This document shows, piece after piece, positions 43,680 through 51,895 of a DNA stretch of 64,000 nt. The translations under genes were made by a program, and so were the position numbers. Below the pieces are notes generated by a model, which saw only the letters and a program-made list of their open reading frames with translations, did not search any database and was not told the DNA's origin. The stretch comes from Ruminiclostridium josui JCM 17888. Its GTDB lineage: Bacteria > Bacillota > Clostridia > Acetivibrionales > DSM-1351. Location: the NCBI RefSeq assembly GCF_000526495.1, contig NZ_JAGE01000001.1, positions 1,633,501 through 1,697,500 of the forward strand. The letters are read 5' to 3'. Within the stretch, counting starts at the first letter, position 1; each line of letters begins with the position of its first letter.

Positions 43680-45602
43680 TTAATTTGAATATTTTAAACT
43701 AAATCCATACTGAAAAAGAGCATCATATTCTTCATTATTATCCAACTTTTCAATTGTAATAGGGAGTTGTTCATCTGATTTAGGCCAACTCACAGGCAGC
43801 CGTCCTTTGAAATTACAGTTATCCCCGTAAATAACTGGAGCAACCGCTCTTCCTTCTGTACCAGGTAACCATGCCTCAACCAGGGCATCCCATTTATTAA
43901 TTTCATTTGTGATTATCCTCGGTCTCCCCGATACAATAATGACAACTACAGGTTTCTTTGATTCATATGCAATTTTTAATGTGTTGGCATTCTCACTAAA
44001 AGCCAGTCCCTCACTTAATCCCAGAGTTTTTTCATCTCCATGTCCTTCAGCGTATGGGCGTTCTCCTAAAACCGCAACAACAACATCTGCATCCTTTATT
44101 TTTGCAGGATCGGTGATTATAACGCCTCCTCCGTCATCTGCCATTTCCTTAAATCCATCCAGAATAGTTGTACCACTCATCCACCGCTTTTCTTCCGTAT
44201 CCAAGCCACCTTGCCATGTCTTTGTCCACCCGCCACATTGTGCACCTATGTTATCAGCAGCTGGTCCAATAACTGCAACTTTTGCTGATTTTTTTAAGGG
44301 AAGTATGTTCTTTTTATTTTTCAGAAGAACCAAGGACTCCTTTACAGCCTGTTCTGCAATTTGAACATTGAAATTCTGCCTAATGTCATAATCCTCATTT
44401 GTCCTATCACTTTCATCGTCAAATTTGCCTGATTCCATTTTTACTTTTAGTATTCTGAAAACAGCTTCGTCTATTCTATTCATATTTATATCTTGCCGCT
44501 TCTCACTTGCTGCCTCCAGTAAGCATTTATAAGCTTCCTTCCACCGTTTCCCTTCCATTAATACATCTATCCCGGCATTCACTGCATTTACTACCTTTAT
44601 ATAAAGACTGTTGCCATCTAAATATTCAACGCCCTCATAGTCACTGATTACGATTCCCTGAAAACCAATATCCTGCTTAAGTTTATATTCTATGAGATCT
44701 CTCTCTGAATGGTTTTTTCTACCCTTTACACTGCTGTATGAAACCATAATTGATTTAACACCGGCTTTAACTACATCCTTGTACACAGATATATATTTAT
44801 CTTTTAGTTCCTCTGTACTGATATTGGTATTCCCGCGATCAAGGAGTCCATTTATGCCAGAACCAAATTCAACAGCGCCGTCTGCCACATAGTGCTTTGC
44901 ACATGCAATTATACCGTTCTCCTGAAGGGCTGTTATAAAAGGAGTTGACAACATAGTCACAAGATCCGGTGTCTCACTGAAGCACTCATAATCCCTCCCC
45001 CATCTTATATCGTTGCTTACTGCAACACACGGAGAAAATGTCCAATCAATCCCTATTGAGTTTAATTCATCTGCAACGGCTGTTCCGATTTCTCTTACAA
45101 GTTTTCCGTTTCGAGTAGCACCTAAGGCTATATTGTGAGGATATATAACGGTATCCTTCATATTGTTGTTACCATGAACAGCATCTAAAGCAAATAAGAG
45201 GGGTATGGACAGCCTTGACTTTTTAGCCGCATTTTTATATTTACTTATCATCGCTCTCCAACCATCCGGATTGTTTTCCTTCGGAGCAGAACCCCCTTCG
45301 GCAAATACAGACCCTATTGAGTAGGTTTTAACATCTTGAGCGGTTACATATTTCCACTCTGGCATAATCATCTGACCTACTTTTTCCTCCAGCGTCATTC
45401 TTTTTATGTATTCAGTTATATTTTCCTTGATGGATTTTTCTTTGTTGTATATTCCCGATACTTCCAAAATATTTCCACTGTTAGTGGAAATATTAGTGTT
45501 GTTTGGAGTTTTATATATGTTTGATGTAGTATTACTGCAGCAGCATAGTGATAATATTAATAAAGAGGTCAGAAGTAATCTTTCCAGTCTTTTGAAATTC
45601 AA
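43680..45602 (-). CDS. GH3 beta-glucosidase-type lipoprotein
   Basis: The 640-residue enzyme starts at TTG 45602 (GGGGTG five bases before). It has a lipoprotein signal with lipobox LSLC (about 18-22) in a run of three Cys. The GH3 N-domain carries IPLLFALDAVHG, NDIRWGRDYECFSE, CAKHYVADG and the nucleophile Asp near residue 318 in GIVISDYEGV. The C-domain shows AEQAVKESLVLLKN and WLPGTEGRAVAPVIYGDNCN. There is no fibronectin-III tail. It should be a membrane-anchored exo-glycosidase facing outward, taking glucose or xylose off oligosaccharides. No operon partner. Confidence 0.88.
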   Translation of the reverse strand: MNFKRLERLLLTSLLILSLCCCSNTTSNIYKTPNNTNISTNSGNILEVSGIYNKEKSIKENITEYIKRMTLEEKVGQMIMPEWKYVTAQDVKTYSIGSVFAEGGSAPKENNPDGWRAMISKYKNAAKKSRLSIPLLFALDAVHGNNNMKDTVIYPHNIALGATRNGKLVREIGTAVADELNSIGIDWTFSPCVAVSNDIRWGRDYECFSETPDLVTMLSTPFITALQENGIIACAKHYVADGAVEFGSGINGLLDRGNTNISTEELKDKYISVYKDVVKAGVKSIMVSYSSVKGRKNHSERDLIEYKLKQDIGFQGIVISDYEGVEYLDGNSLYIKVVNAVNAGIDVLMEGKRWKEAYKCLLEAASEKRQDINMNRIDEAVFRILKVKMESGKFDDESDRTNEDYDIRQNFNVQIAEQAVKESLVLLKNKKNILPLKKSAKVAVIGPAADNIGAQCGGWTKTWQGGLDTEEKRWMSGTTILDGFKEMADDGGGVIITDPAKIKDADVVVAVLGERPYAEGHGDEKTLGLSEGLAFSENANTLKIAYESKKPVVVIIVSGRPRIITNEINKWDALVEAWLPGTEGRAVAPVIYGDNCNFKGRLPVSWPKSDEQLPITIEKLDNNEEYDALFQYGFSLKYSN

Positions 45603-45730
45603 TTAATCACCCCAATGTTTGGTATATATTACTATAATATTAAAATAATTGTAATATATCAACATTAATATACTTATATCTTAATATAGTTAGTAGTATT
45701 TAATAAATTAATATAATCCGGAGGTTTTCA

Positions 45731-46633
45731 ATGAGAAGACTAGTACTCTTTATTGCATTTATTACATTAATGCTTATTATATGCCTTACCTTGGCATCTT
45801 CAGCTTCTAGTGAAGTCATAACTGCCGCGGATAACCATATAAGCGTATGGAAAGTTACAAACCCAAATGATACCTCAGAAAAAAATATTATATACCTTCT
45901 GGGGTCATTATCAATTACGGACAAAAGCATATTCCCTCTAAATGAACAGATTGAAAAAATATACAATGAAAGTTCAAAAATTATTGTGGAAACAGACTCA
46001 ACAAAAACTACACAGGACCAAACCGTAACTGCCCTTTTAAAATATGGGCTGCTATCTAAAACAACGATAGATAAAGTTTTAACAAAGGAACAGTACAACA
46101 AAGCAGACGCTCTTATAAAAAAGTATACTCAAAATAAAAAATCACTTTCAACTTATAAAAGTTTTATGCCCTGGGTTATTGAAAGCTTAGTATCCAATCT
46201 TGTAATTAGCAGCTCACAAAATTTTTTGCAAAACCCTATTCCATCATATTTTATAGGGAAAGCAAAAAAAGACGGCAAGTCAATTGTTGAAATTGAATCT
46301 CCCGATTCACAGCTAAGCAGACTCAGCTCAATGTCGTATTCTCTTCAAAGTTCACTACTTGAGAATACTATCAAAGCAATAGAAAATGACTCTGAAACTG
46401 TAAAAAAAGCAACGGTATTATGGAAAGACGGTGACATCGAGGGGCTAATCAACCTATATTCATTTATCAATGCTACTCAATCAACGGTAATACAAAAAAC
46501 CTTTGATTGTGTTACTAAAAGCTTAAAATCCGGAGGTAAATATTTTGCTATAGCAGATATTTCAAGATTGACCGGTGAAAATGGTATTATTAATATGCTT
46601 AAGAAAAATGGCTATAAAGTAGAGCAACTATAG
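45731..46633 (+). CDS. TraB/GumN family secreted protein
   Basis: The 300-residue protein has a signal peptide or N-terminal anchor (about 5-25) and the TraB/GumN layout: ISVWKVTN, IIYLLGSLSITD at the position of the usual LLGTIHxG, IVETDSTK (acidic Glu), a long helical middle, LWKDGDIEGL and the closing GKYFAIADISRLTGENGIINMLKKNGYKVEQL (only in part: FAIADISRLTGENGI). The His of the GxxH motif is Ser here, and the final GAxHL is changed to ADISRL, so metal-dependent activity may be lost. The family is linked to peptide-pheromone degradation and metalloprotease folds. CCGGAGG precedes the ATG. Confidence 0.75.
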   Translation: MRRLVLFIAFITLMLIICLTLASSASSEVITAADNHISVWKVTNPNDTSEKNIIYLLGSLSITDKSIFPLNEQIEKIYNESSKIIVETDSTKTTQDQTVTALLKYGLLSKTTIDKVLTKEQYNKADALIKKYTQNKKSLSTYKSFMPWVIESLVSNLVISSSQNFLQNPIPSYFIGKAKKDGKSIVEIESPDSQLSRLSSMSYSLQSSLLENTIKAIENDSETVKKATVLWKDGDIEGLINLYSFINATQSTVIQKTFDCVTKSLKSGGKYFAIADISRLTGENGIINMLKKNGYKVEQL

Positions 46634-46657
46634 TACTTAAAAAGGGCTTGCAGTACC

Positions 46658-47212
46658 TTATTTCCATCTGTGTCCTATTTCATTTGCAATACCTAAACAA
46701 TCGCATATCTTCATAACCTGATGATTCTGGATATCATCAAGTGTTTTGGGCTTATTGTAATAGGCAGGCATTGGTGGTATTATTTTCACCCCCAGTCGTG
46801 AGAGCTTAAGCATGTTCTCAAGGTGTATGGAATTAAGAGGTGTTTCCCTGGGGCAAATAATGAGCTTTCGTGATTCTTTAAGAGCAACATCTGCTGCTCT
46901 TGCGATAAGAGTGTCACAAATTCCGTTTGAAATGCAAGCCAGTGTCTTCATACTACATGGAACAATTACTGTTGCGTCGGTTATATATGAGCCACTGGAT
47001 ATTCTCGCAGACAGGCAGTCATTATCATATGTGAAATCTGCAAGCCCTAATACCTGCCCGATACTATAGTCCGTTTCAATTCCGATATTCTCAACCGCAT
47101 ATTTGCTCATTACAAGATGAGTTGCTATCTGTGGTATACTTTTTAACACCTCAAGAAGTTTTATTCCATATATTGCTCCTGAAGCACCGGTAATACCTAT
47201 AACTATATTTAT
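46658..47212 (-). CDS. ubiX: Flavin prenyltransferase UbiX, with no canonical start codon
   Basis: The homologous region runs upstream of every ATG, GTG or TTG in the frame. It begins ATA-AAT-ATA-GTT at 47212, giving (M)NIVIGITGASGAIYGIKL, the FMN-binding P-loop of UbiX. An in-frame TAA stands just before, and GGGGTAGGTG lies nine bases upstream as an RBS. The first canonical start (GTG, 47149) would delete the essential GASG loop. Other motifs are present: HLVMSKYA, PCSMKTLACISNGICDTLIARAADV (part: PCSMKTLACISNGI), CPRETPLNSIHLENM and PPMPAYY. It prenylates FMN for UbiD-type decarboxylases. No ubiD is in the window. Length with the ATA start is 184, as expected. Confidence 0.8.
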   Translation of the reverse strand: MNIVIGITGASGAIYGIKLLEVLKSIPQIATHLVMSKYAVENIGIETDYSIGQVLGLADFTYDNDCLSARISSGSYITDATVIVPCSMKTLACISNGICDTLIARAADVALKESRKLIICPRETPLNSIHLENMLKLSRLGVKIIPPMPAYYNKPKTLDDIQNHQVMKICDCLGIANEIGHRWK

Positions 47213-47265
47213 TTAGAACACCTACCCCTAACATTAAATAATCATTTATCTAATGTTTTGAATTA

Positions 47266-47296
47266 TTGACATTTATTTTAATATTTATGATATTAT
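47266..47296 (+). promoter_or_regulatory. Probable promoter of the GH94 gene
   Basis: TTGACA (47266-47271) and TATTAT (47291-47296), with a long 19-base spacer, are about 35 bases before the start codon. Confidence 0.45.
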
Positions 47297-47330
47297 TATC
47301 TCTGAATTTGGTTTTCGGAGGTGCTTTAAA

Positions 47331-49805
47331 ATGAATTTTGGTCATTTTAATCCAATTAACAAGGAGTATGTTATTACCCGCCCGGATACTCCTGCCCCCT
47401 GGTGTAATTATCTTGGGTCTGTAGACTACGGTGCAATTATATCCAACAATGCAACTGGCTATAGTTTTGTAAAATCCGGTGCGGCCGGGAGAATAATTCG
47501 TTTTAGATTAAATTCCATGTCCAACGATCAACCCGGCAGATTTATTTATATTCGAGACAATGAAGATGGTGATTACTGGTCCGGTTCGTGGCAGCCGGTT
47601 TGTAAATCAATTGACAGCTATAAGAGTGAGTGCAGACATGGAACGGCCTATACTATTATTTCATCCTCTTACAAGGACATAGAAAGCCGTACCCTTTATT
47701 ATGTTCCTCTTGATAAAAACTATGAAGTATGGAATTTCAAAATAAAGAATAATGGAACAAGCAAACGGAGTTTATCTATATATGGCATGGCGGAATTCAC
47801 AAACCATGACCATTATGAAAATGATACTGTGAATCTTCAATATTCGCAATTTATTAGTAAAACATTTTTTAGAGATAATCACATACTTCAGGTAATAAAT
47901 GAAAACGGAAGTGAAGTATCGGCAGATGTTGAAGGAACCTCCAATAAAAAAGGTGACCCTATTTACAGATTTTTTGGTCTAGCAGGTCAGGCAGTTTCTG
48001 CTTTTGATGGCGAAAGAGATACGTTTATAGGTAACTATAGAAATTATGGAAATCCTGTTGCCGTAGAATCTGGAAAATGTTCAAATACTGTTGCCTATAA
48101 TGGAAATTCCTTTGGAGCTCTCCAGACAGATATCGAAATAAATCCTGGTGAAGAGGCTGAAATGACTTTCCTTCTTGGAGCAGGAAATGAATCCTTTGCA
48201 AGAAATTTAATTTCAAAATATGCTGCCATTGAAAAGAATACCAAGTGTTCTTGTGAAGATTCTTTTGACTTCAGCGAAGTTGTATCAAATGAGCTTACAC
48301 AACTTAAAAACTTCTGGCACTCAAGGCTGGGTAACCTTCAGGTGGAAACCCCGGACGAGAATTTTAATAATATGGCAAATGTTTGGAATGCGTACCAGTG
48401 CTTTATAACATTTTTCTGGTCCAGAGCAGCCTCATTCCAATACTGTGGTCTGAGAAACGGTTTAGGATACCGTGATACGGTACAGGACATACAGGGTATA
48501 ATCCATTTAGACCATAATGCTGCACGAGAACGCCTTTGGCTTATGCTTTCAGGACAAGTATCCAATGGCGGCGGTCTGCCACTGGTTAAATTTGACCACA
48601 AACCAGGTCAGGAAGCTACTCCTGATGAATCACAGTATGCAAAAGAAACGGGACAATCCTTCTACCGGGCGGACGATGCACTTTGGCTCTTTCCAACTAT
48701 TATTACATATATTAAAGAAAGCGGAGATTGGAAATTTATAGATGAAATAATTCCTTATGCAGACAAGGGAGAAGCAACCGTTTATACCCACTTAAAACAG
48801 GCAATACAGTTCAACTTGGATAGACTGGGCAGCCACGGTTTACCTGCCGGTTTATTTGCAGACTGGAATGATTGCCTTAGACTTGGATCAAAAGGAGAAT
48901 CTCTCTTCGTGGCATTCCAACTTTACTATGCCCTTAAAATATTTGAAGAATTTGCAGTTAAAAAGTGTGCTTCAGATGACATAGCATGGGCAAAGGCCCG
49001 TCTTGAAGAATTAAGTGAAAATATCCAAAAGTCCGCATGGGAAGGAGATCAATATGTCCGGGGATTTACTGATGACGGATATATTATAGGATCAAAAAAT
49101 AATTCCGAAGCAAGCCTATGGCTTAATCCACAAGTGTGGTCCGTTATAAGCGGTGCTGCCGAAGGAGAAAAGGCCAGTGCCGTTCTTGATAAGGTATATG
49201 CCAAGTTGAATACTAAATATGGTGCAATGTTGTTTTACCCGGCATTCAGGGAATATGGTCTTCCGGTTGCAAGAATGTCACTTTTTAATGCCGGAACCAA
49301 GGAGAATGCAGGAATATTCTCACAGCCCCAAGGCTGGCTGATACTAGCTGAAACAATTATAGGAAATGGTAACAGGGCCTATGAATATTTCACCGAAATA
49401 AATCCTGCCGCCATGAATGACAATGCGGAAAAAAGAAAACTTGAGCCATATATTCACGGACAAGCTACTGAAGGAATTGACGCACAAAATCACGGACGTT
49501 CTCATGTTCACTGGCTGACAGGTACAGCATCAACTGTCATGGTTTCAATGGTATATGGTATTCTGGGATTACAACCTGAGTATAATGGTATAAAAATAAA
49601 TCCATGTATCCCATCAAGCTGGAAGAACTTTAAAATGACCAAGGTATTCAGAAATAGTGTTCTCAATATAGCTGTTGATAACAGTCAGGGAGTTGAAAAG
49701 GGAGTTCAATACGTTACCGTAAACGGAAAACGCATTGATGGCTGTTATATCAGCATAGATGACCTTAAAGCTACTAATGAAATAGTAGTAGTAATGGGTA
49801 AATAA
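47331..49805 (+). CDS. GH94 family disaccharide phosphorylase (cellobiose-phosphorylase type)
   Basis: The 824-residue cytoplasmic enzyme has the GH94 order: an N-terminal beta-sandwich (about 1-300, FGHFNPINKEYVITRPDTP, SWQPV, YECRHG-like SECRHGTAY), a linker, and an (alpha/alpha)6 catalytic barrel with GLRNGLGYRDTVQDIQG, the general acid in FADWNDCLRLG (Asp near 511), KENAGIFSQPQGW and HGRSHVHWLTGTAS. It has no signal peptide. GH94 enzymes split cellobiose, cellodextrins or chitobiose with phosphate, giving glucose-1-phosphate and saving ATP. Substrate choice cannot be settled here, though cellobiose or a related glucoside fits the setting. CGGAGGTGC precedes the ATG. Confidence 0.85.
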   Translation: MNFGHFNPINKEYVITRPDTPAPWCNYLGSVDYGAIISNNATGYSFVKSGAAGRIIRFRLNSMSNDQPGRFIYIRDNEDGDYWSGSWQPVCKSIDSYKSECRHGTAYTIISSSYKDIESRTLYYVPLDKNYEVWNFKIKNNGTSKRSLSIYGMAEFTNHDHYENDTVNLQYSQFISKTFFRDNHILQVINENGSEVSADVEGTSNKKGDPIYRFFGLAGQAVSAFDGERDTFIGNYRNYGNPVAVESGKCSNTVAYNGNSFGALQTDIEINPGEEAEMTFLLGAGNESFARNLISKYAAIEKNTKCSCEDSFDFSEVVSNELTQLKNFWHSRLGNLQVETPDENFNNMANVWNAYQCFITFFWSRAASFQYCGLRNGLGYRDTVQDIQGIIHLDHNAARERLWLMLSGQVSNGGGLPLVKFDHKPGQEATPDESQYAKETGQSFYRADDALWLFPTIITYIKESGDWKFIDEIIPYADKGEATVYTHLKQAIQFNLDRLGSHGLPAGLFADWNDCLRLGSKGESLFVAFQLYYALKIFEEFAVKKCASDDIAWAKARLEELSENIQKSAWEGDQYVRGFTDDGYIIGSKNNSEASLWLNPQVWSVISGAAEGEKASAVLDKVYAKLNTKYGAMLFYPAFREYGLPVARMSLFNAGTKENAGIFSQPQGWLILAETIIGNGNRAYEYFTEINPAAMNDNAEKRKLEPYIHGQATEGIDAQNHGRSHVHWLTGTASTVMVSMVYGILGLQPEYNGIKINPCIPSSWKNFKMTKVFRNSVLNIAVDNSQGVEKGVQYVTVNGKRIDGCYISIDDLKATNEIVVVMGK

Positions 49806-49809
49806 AATG

Positions 49810-49974
49810 GGGATGTTGCAAAATAACTTTTTCTCTGTACTTAGAGTATAAATTGTATTAATGGAAGATCGGTCAAAGATATTTGCAGATATTTATCGGC
49901 GAAACAATCATTGATACAATTTTATACGGAAGTAAAAGAGTTAAACAGAAAAACTGTCTGTTTTGCAACATCCC
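49810..49974. mobile_element. MITE-like inverted-repeat element (165 bp)
   Basis: Perfect 14-bp terminal inverted repeats (GGGATGTTGCAAAA at 49810 and its complement ending at 49974) bound a noncoding segment. Similarity continues inward, with GTATAAATTGTATTAATG against GTATAAAATTGTATCAATG. The element begins four bases after the GH94 stop codon and ends before znuB. There is no transposase. The ends resemble those of IS1182-type elements, from memory only. No clear target duplication is visible. Confidence 0.55.
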
Positions 49975-49981
49975 ATTCTTA

Positions 49982-50818
49982 TTATATAAATCTTTTTCTT
50001 AATCCAAGTGTTATAAAGTAAATAACCGCAGCAATAATAACTATTGTTGCCCCTGTTGCGGTATCTAGATAGTATGACATTATGAGTCCACCAATGCTTG
50101 AAACAAAAGAAATCAATAACGCAATTATATTATACTGCCTAGCGTTAGTTGACACATTTCTGGCAGCTGCTGCAGGAAGAACCAGAAGTGAATTAATTAT
50201 CAAAAGTCCAATCCATTGTATACTAACGGTTACCACCACTGCAATAGCAGATGTAAAAGCAAGTTCAACTGCCATGGTATTTATCCCTCGACTTTTTGCC
50301 AGTGATTGATTCAGGCTTACCAAAAGTATTTTATTGTAAAACATTAACCAAAGTACAACTATTGCAATAGCAATAATGAGCAATAGTCCTACCTCTCCTG
50401 AACTTATGCTTAACAGATCTCCCACAAGAACAGAAGAGTATTTATTACTGCCTCCCGAATACATTAGTACAACACCCAAAGCTATTGCAGCAGAAGAAAA
50501 CACCCCTATAACTGTATCTGTAGATGTCTTTGTCTTATTTTTAACAACTGTAATAAGTACTGAAAAAGCAATAGAAAACGCTATAGCAGACCACATAGGC
50601 TGAAAAACTCCTATTGCCGTGCCTATTGCAATCCCGGTAAAAGCACCGTGTCCCAGTGCGTCAGAGAAAAACGCCATTCGGTTGTTTACTATGATGGTTC
50701 CAAGAATTCCAAATACCGGGGCAATAAGCAGAATAGCTAAAAAGGCATTTTTCATAAACTCATAACCCAGCCAACTGAATGGAAGCAAAGTATCAAGTAT
50801 TTTATATATGTATTCCAT
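49982..50818 (-). CDS. znuB: Metal (zinc/manganese) ABC transporter permease, ZnuB type
   Basis: The 278-residue protein has eight to nine helices and the ABC-3 family motifs: NNRMAFFSDALGHGAFTGIAIG (part: FFSDALGHGAFTG, about 52-64) that meets the ATPase, and the AFTSAIAVVVTVSIQWIG-type helix. It overlaps the znuC stop by one base (TAATG), so the two are translationally coupled. It imports divalent metal, Zn2+ by family prior, though Mn2+ or Fe2+ members exist. No substrate-binding lipoprotein gene is in the cluster. Confidence 0.85.
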   Translation of the reverse strand: MEYIYKILDTLLPFSWLGYEFMKNAFLAILLIAPVFGILGTIIVNNRMAFFSDALGHGAFTGIAIGTAIGVFQPMWSAIAFSIAFSVLITVVKNKTKTSTDTVIGVFSSAAIALGVVLMYSGGSNKYSSVLVGDLLSISSGEVGLLLIIAIAIVVLWLMFYNKILLVSLNQSLAKSRGINTMAVELAFTSAIAVVVTVSIQWIGLLIINSLLVLPAAAARNVSTNARQYNIIALLISFVSSIGGLIMSYYLDTATGATIVIIAAVIYFITLGLRKRFI

Positions 50819-51627
50819 TACTTCCCGCCTCCGTTCTCATCTGTTTCATTTCCCAAAATACCAGTTAAGCCAAAAGTTTCGTGCATCCTTTTGTCAGTGT
50901 AAACTTCTTCTGGTTTTCCATTAAGTATTACTGTCCTATTTAACAAAACAACTCTATCAGCATGTTTCCTTACCAAATCAAGATCGTGGGAAACAAGTAT
51001 TATAGTCAAATCATACTCTTTTCTTATTTGAGACACAATTTCATAAAAAACTTCAAGGCCCTTCCTATCAACCCCTGAAACCGGCTCGTCCAGAAGCAAA
51101 AGCTGTGGCATTGGCTCAAGTGCCAGCGCCAGTAGTACTCTTTGCAACTCTCCGCCTGACAAAGCCCCCAACCGTTTTTCTATAAGTTTTCCTGCCTGAA
51201 CTCTGTCAAGACAATTAATAATCCTTTTTTCTAATTTTTTTGAGACCCTCTGCCATGAAGGTTTTCTGCTCATACATGATGCAAACAGGTTCCTTACGCT
51301 AAGAGGTGCAGCAGTATCAAATTCCAATTGCTGAGGTACATACCCCACAACAGGCTTCCCAGCAGCCTCTCCATTGGCCCCTGCAAACACAATATTACCC
51401 TCATGTTTAATCTCTCCAAGTACAGACTTAAGCAAAGTACTTTTTCCTGCGCCATTAGGACCGATAATCGCAGTCAGTTCCCCGCAGTGCAAGTGAAGGT
51501 TTACATCATGTAATATTTGCGTTCTGCCTATAGTTACTGAAAACTTTTCTATTTTAGTACAACAGTACCCACAGCATCCCAAGCTATTCTCACAACTTCC
51601 TCTATGCTTACCAATAAATTCTTCCAT
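50818..51627 (-). CDS. znuC: Metal ABC transporter ATPase, ZnuC type
   Basis: The 269-residue ATPase has Walker A GPNGAGKSTLL (about 55-65), signature LSGGELQRVLLALAL, Walker B LLLLDEPVSGVD and switch VSHDLDLV. Residues 1-30 are an unusual extension with five Cys (CENSLGCCGYCC), possibly a metal-binding tail. It pairs with the coupled permease gene downstream. I saw no convincing Zur box in the 268 bases shared with the divergent transketolase gene. Confidence 0.85.
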   Translation of the reverse strand: MEEFIGKHRGSCENSLGCCGYCCTKIEKFSVTIGRTQILHDVNLHLHCGELTAIIGPNGAGKSTLLKSVLGEIKHEGNIVFAGANGEAAGKPVVGYVPQQLEFDTAAPLSVRNLFASCMSRKPSWQRVSKKLEKRIINCLDRVQAGKLIEKRLGALSGGELQRVLLALALEPMPQLLLLDEPVSGVDRKGLEVFYEIVSQIRKEYDLTIILVSHDLDLVRKHADRVVLLNRTVILNGKPEEVYTDKRMHETFGLTGILGNETDENGGGK

Positions 51628-51895
51628 TATATTTCCTCGTATTCCAATTATTATTGCAGTTCATTTTAGCATTAATTATTATACACCTTTCCCTTTAAAA
51701 AGATAATATTTTTAAGAATATATGGTATGAATCCATATTCATATGCAAACACTTTAGTTATATCTGTTGTAAAATTTAGAATAAATTTTTAAAGTTTTTT
51801 ACTATATAGTTATAAATTTTTCTAATAGATACTTATTTTTATATATTTTTGTGTTAATATGTTTAATGTAATAATTATATTGGGGAGGACTAGTA

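Noticed and set aside
51628..51895. Zur operator between znuC and tkt
   Set aside because: No match to the TCGTAATnATTACGA-type palindrome was found.
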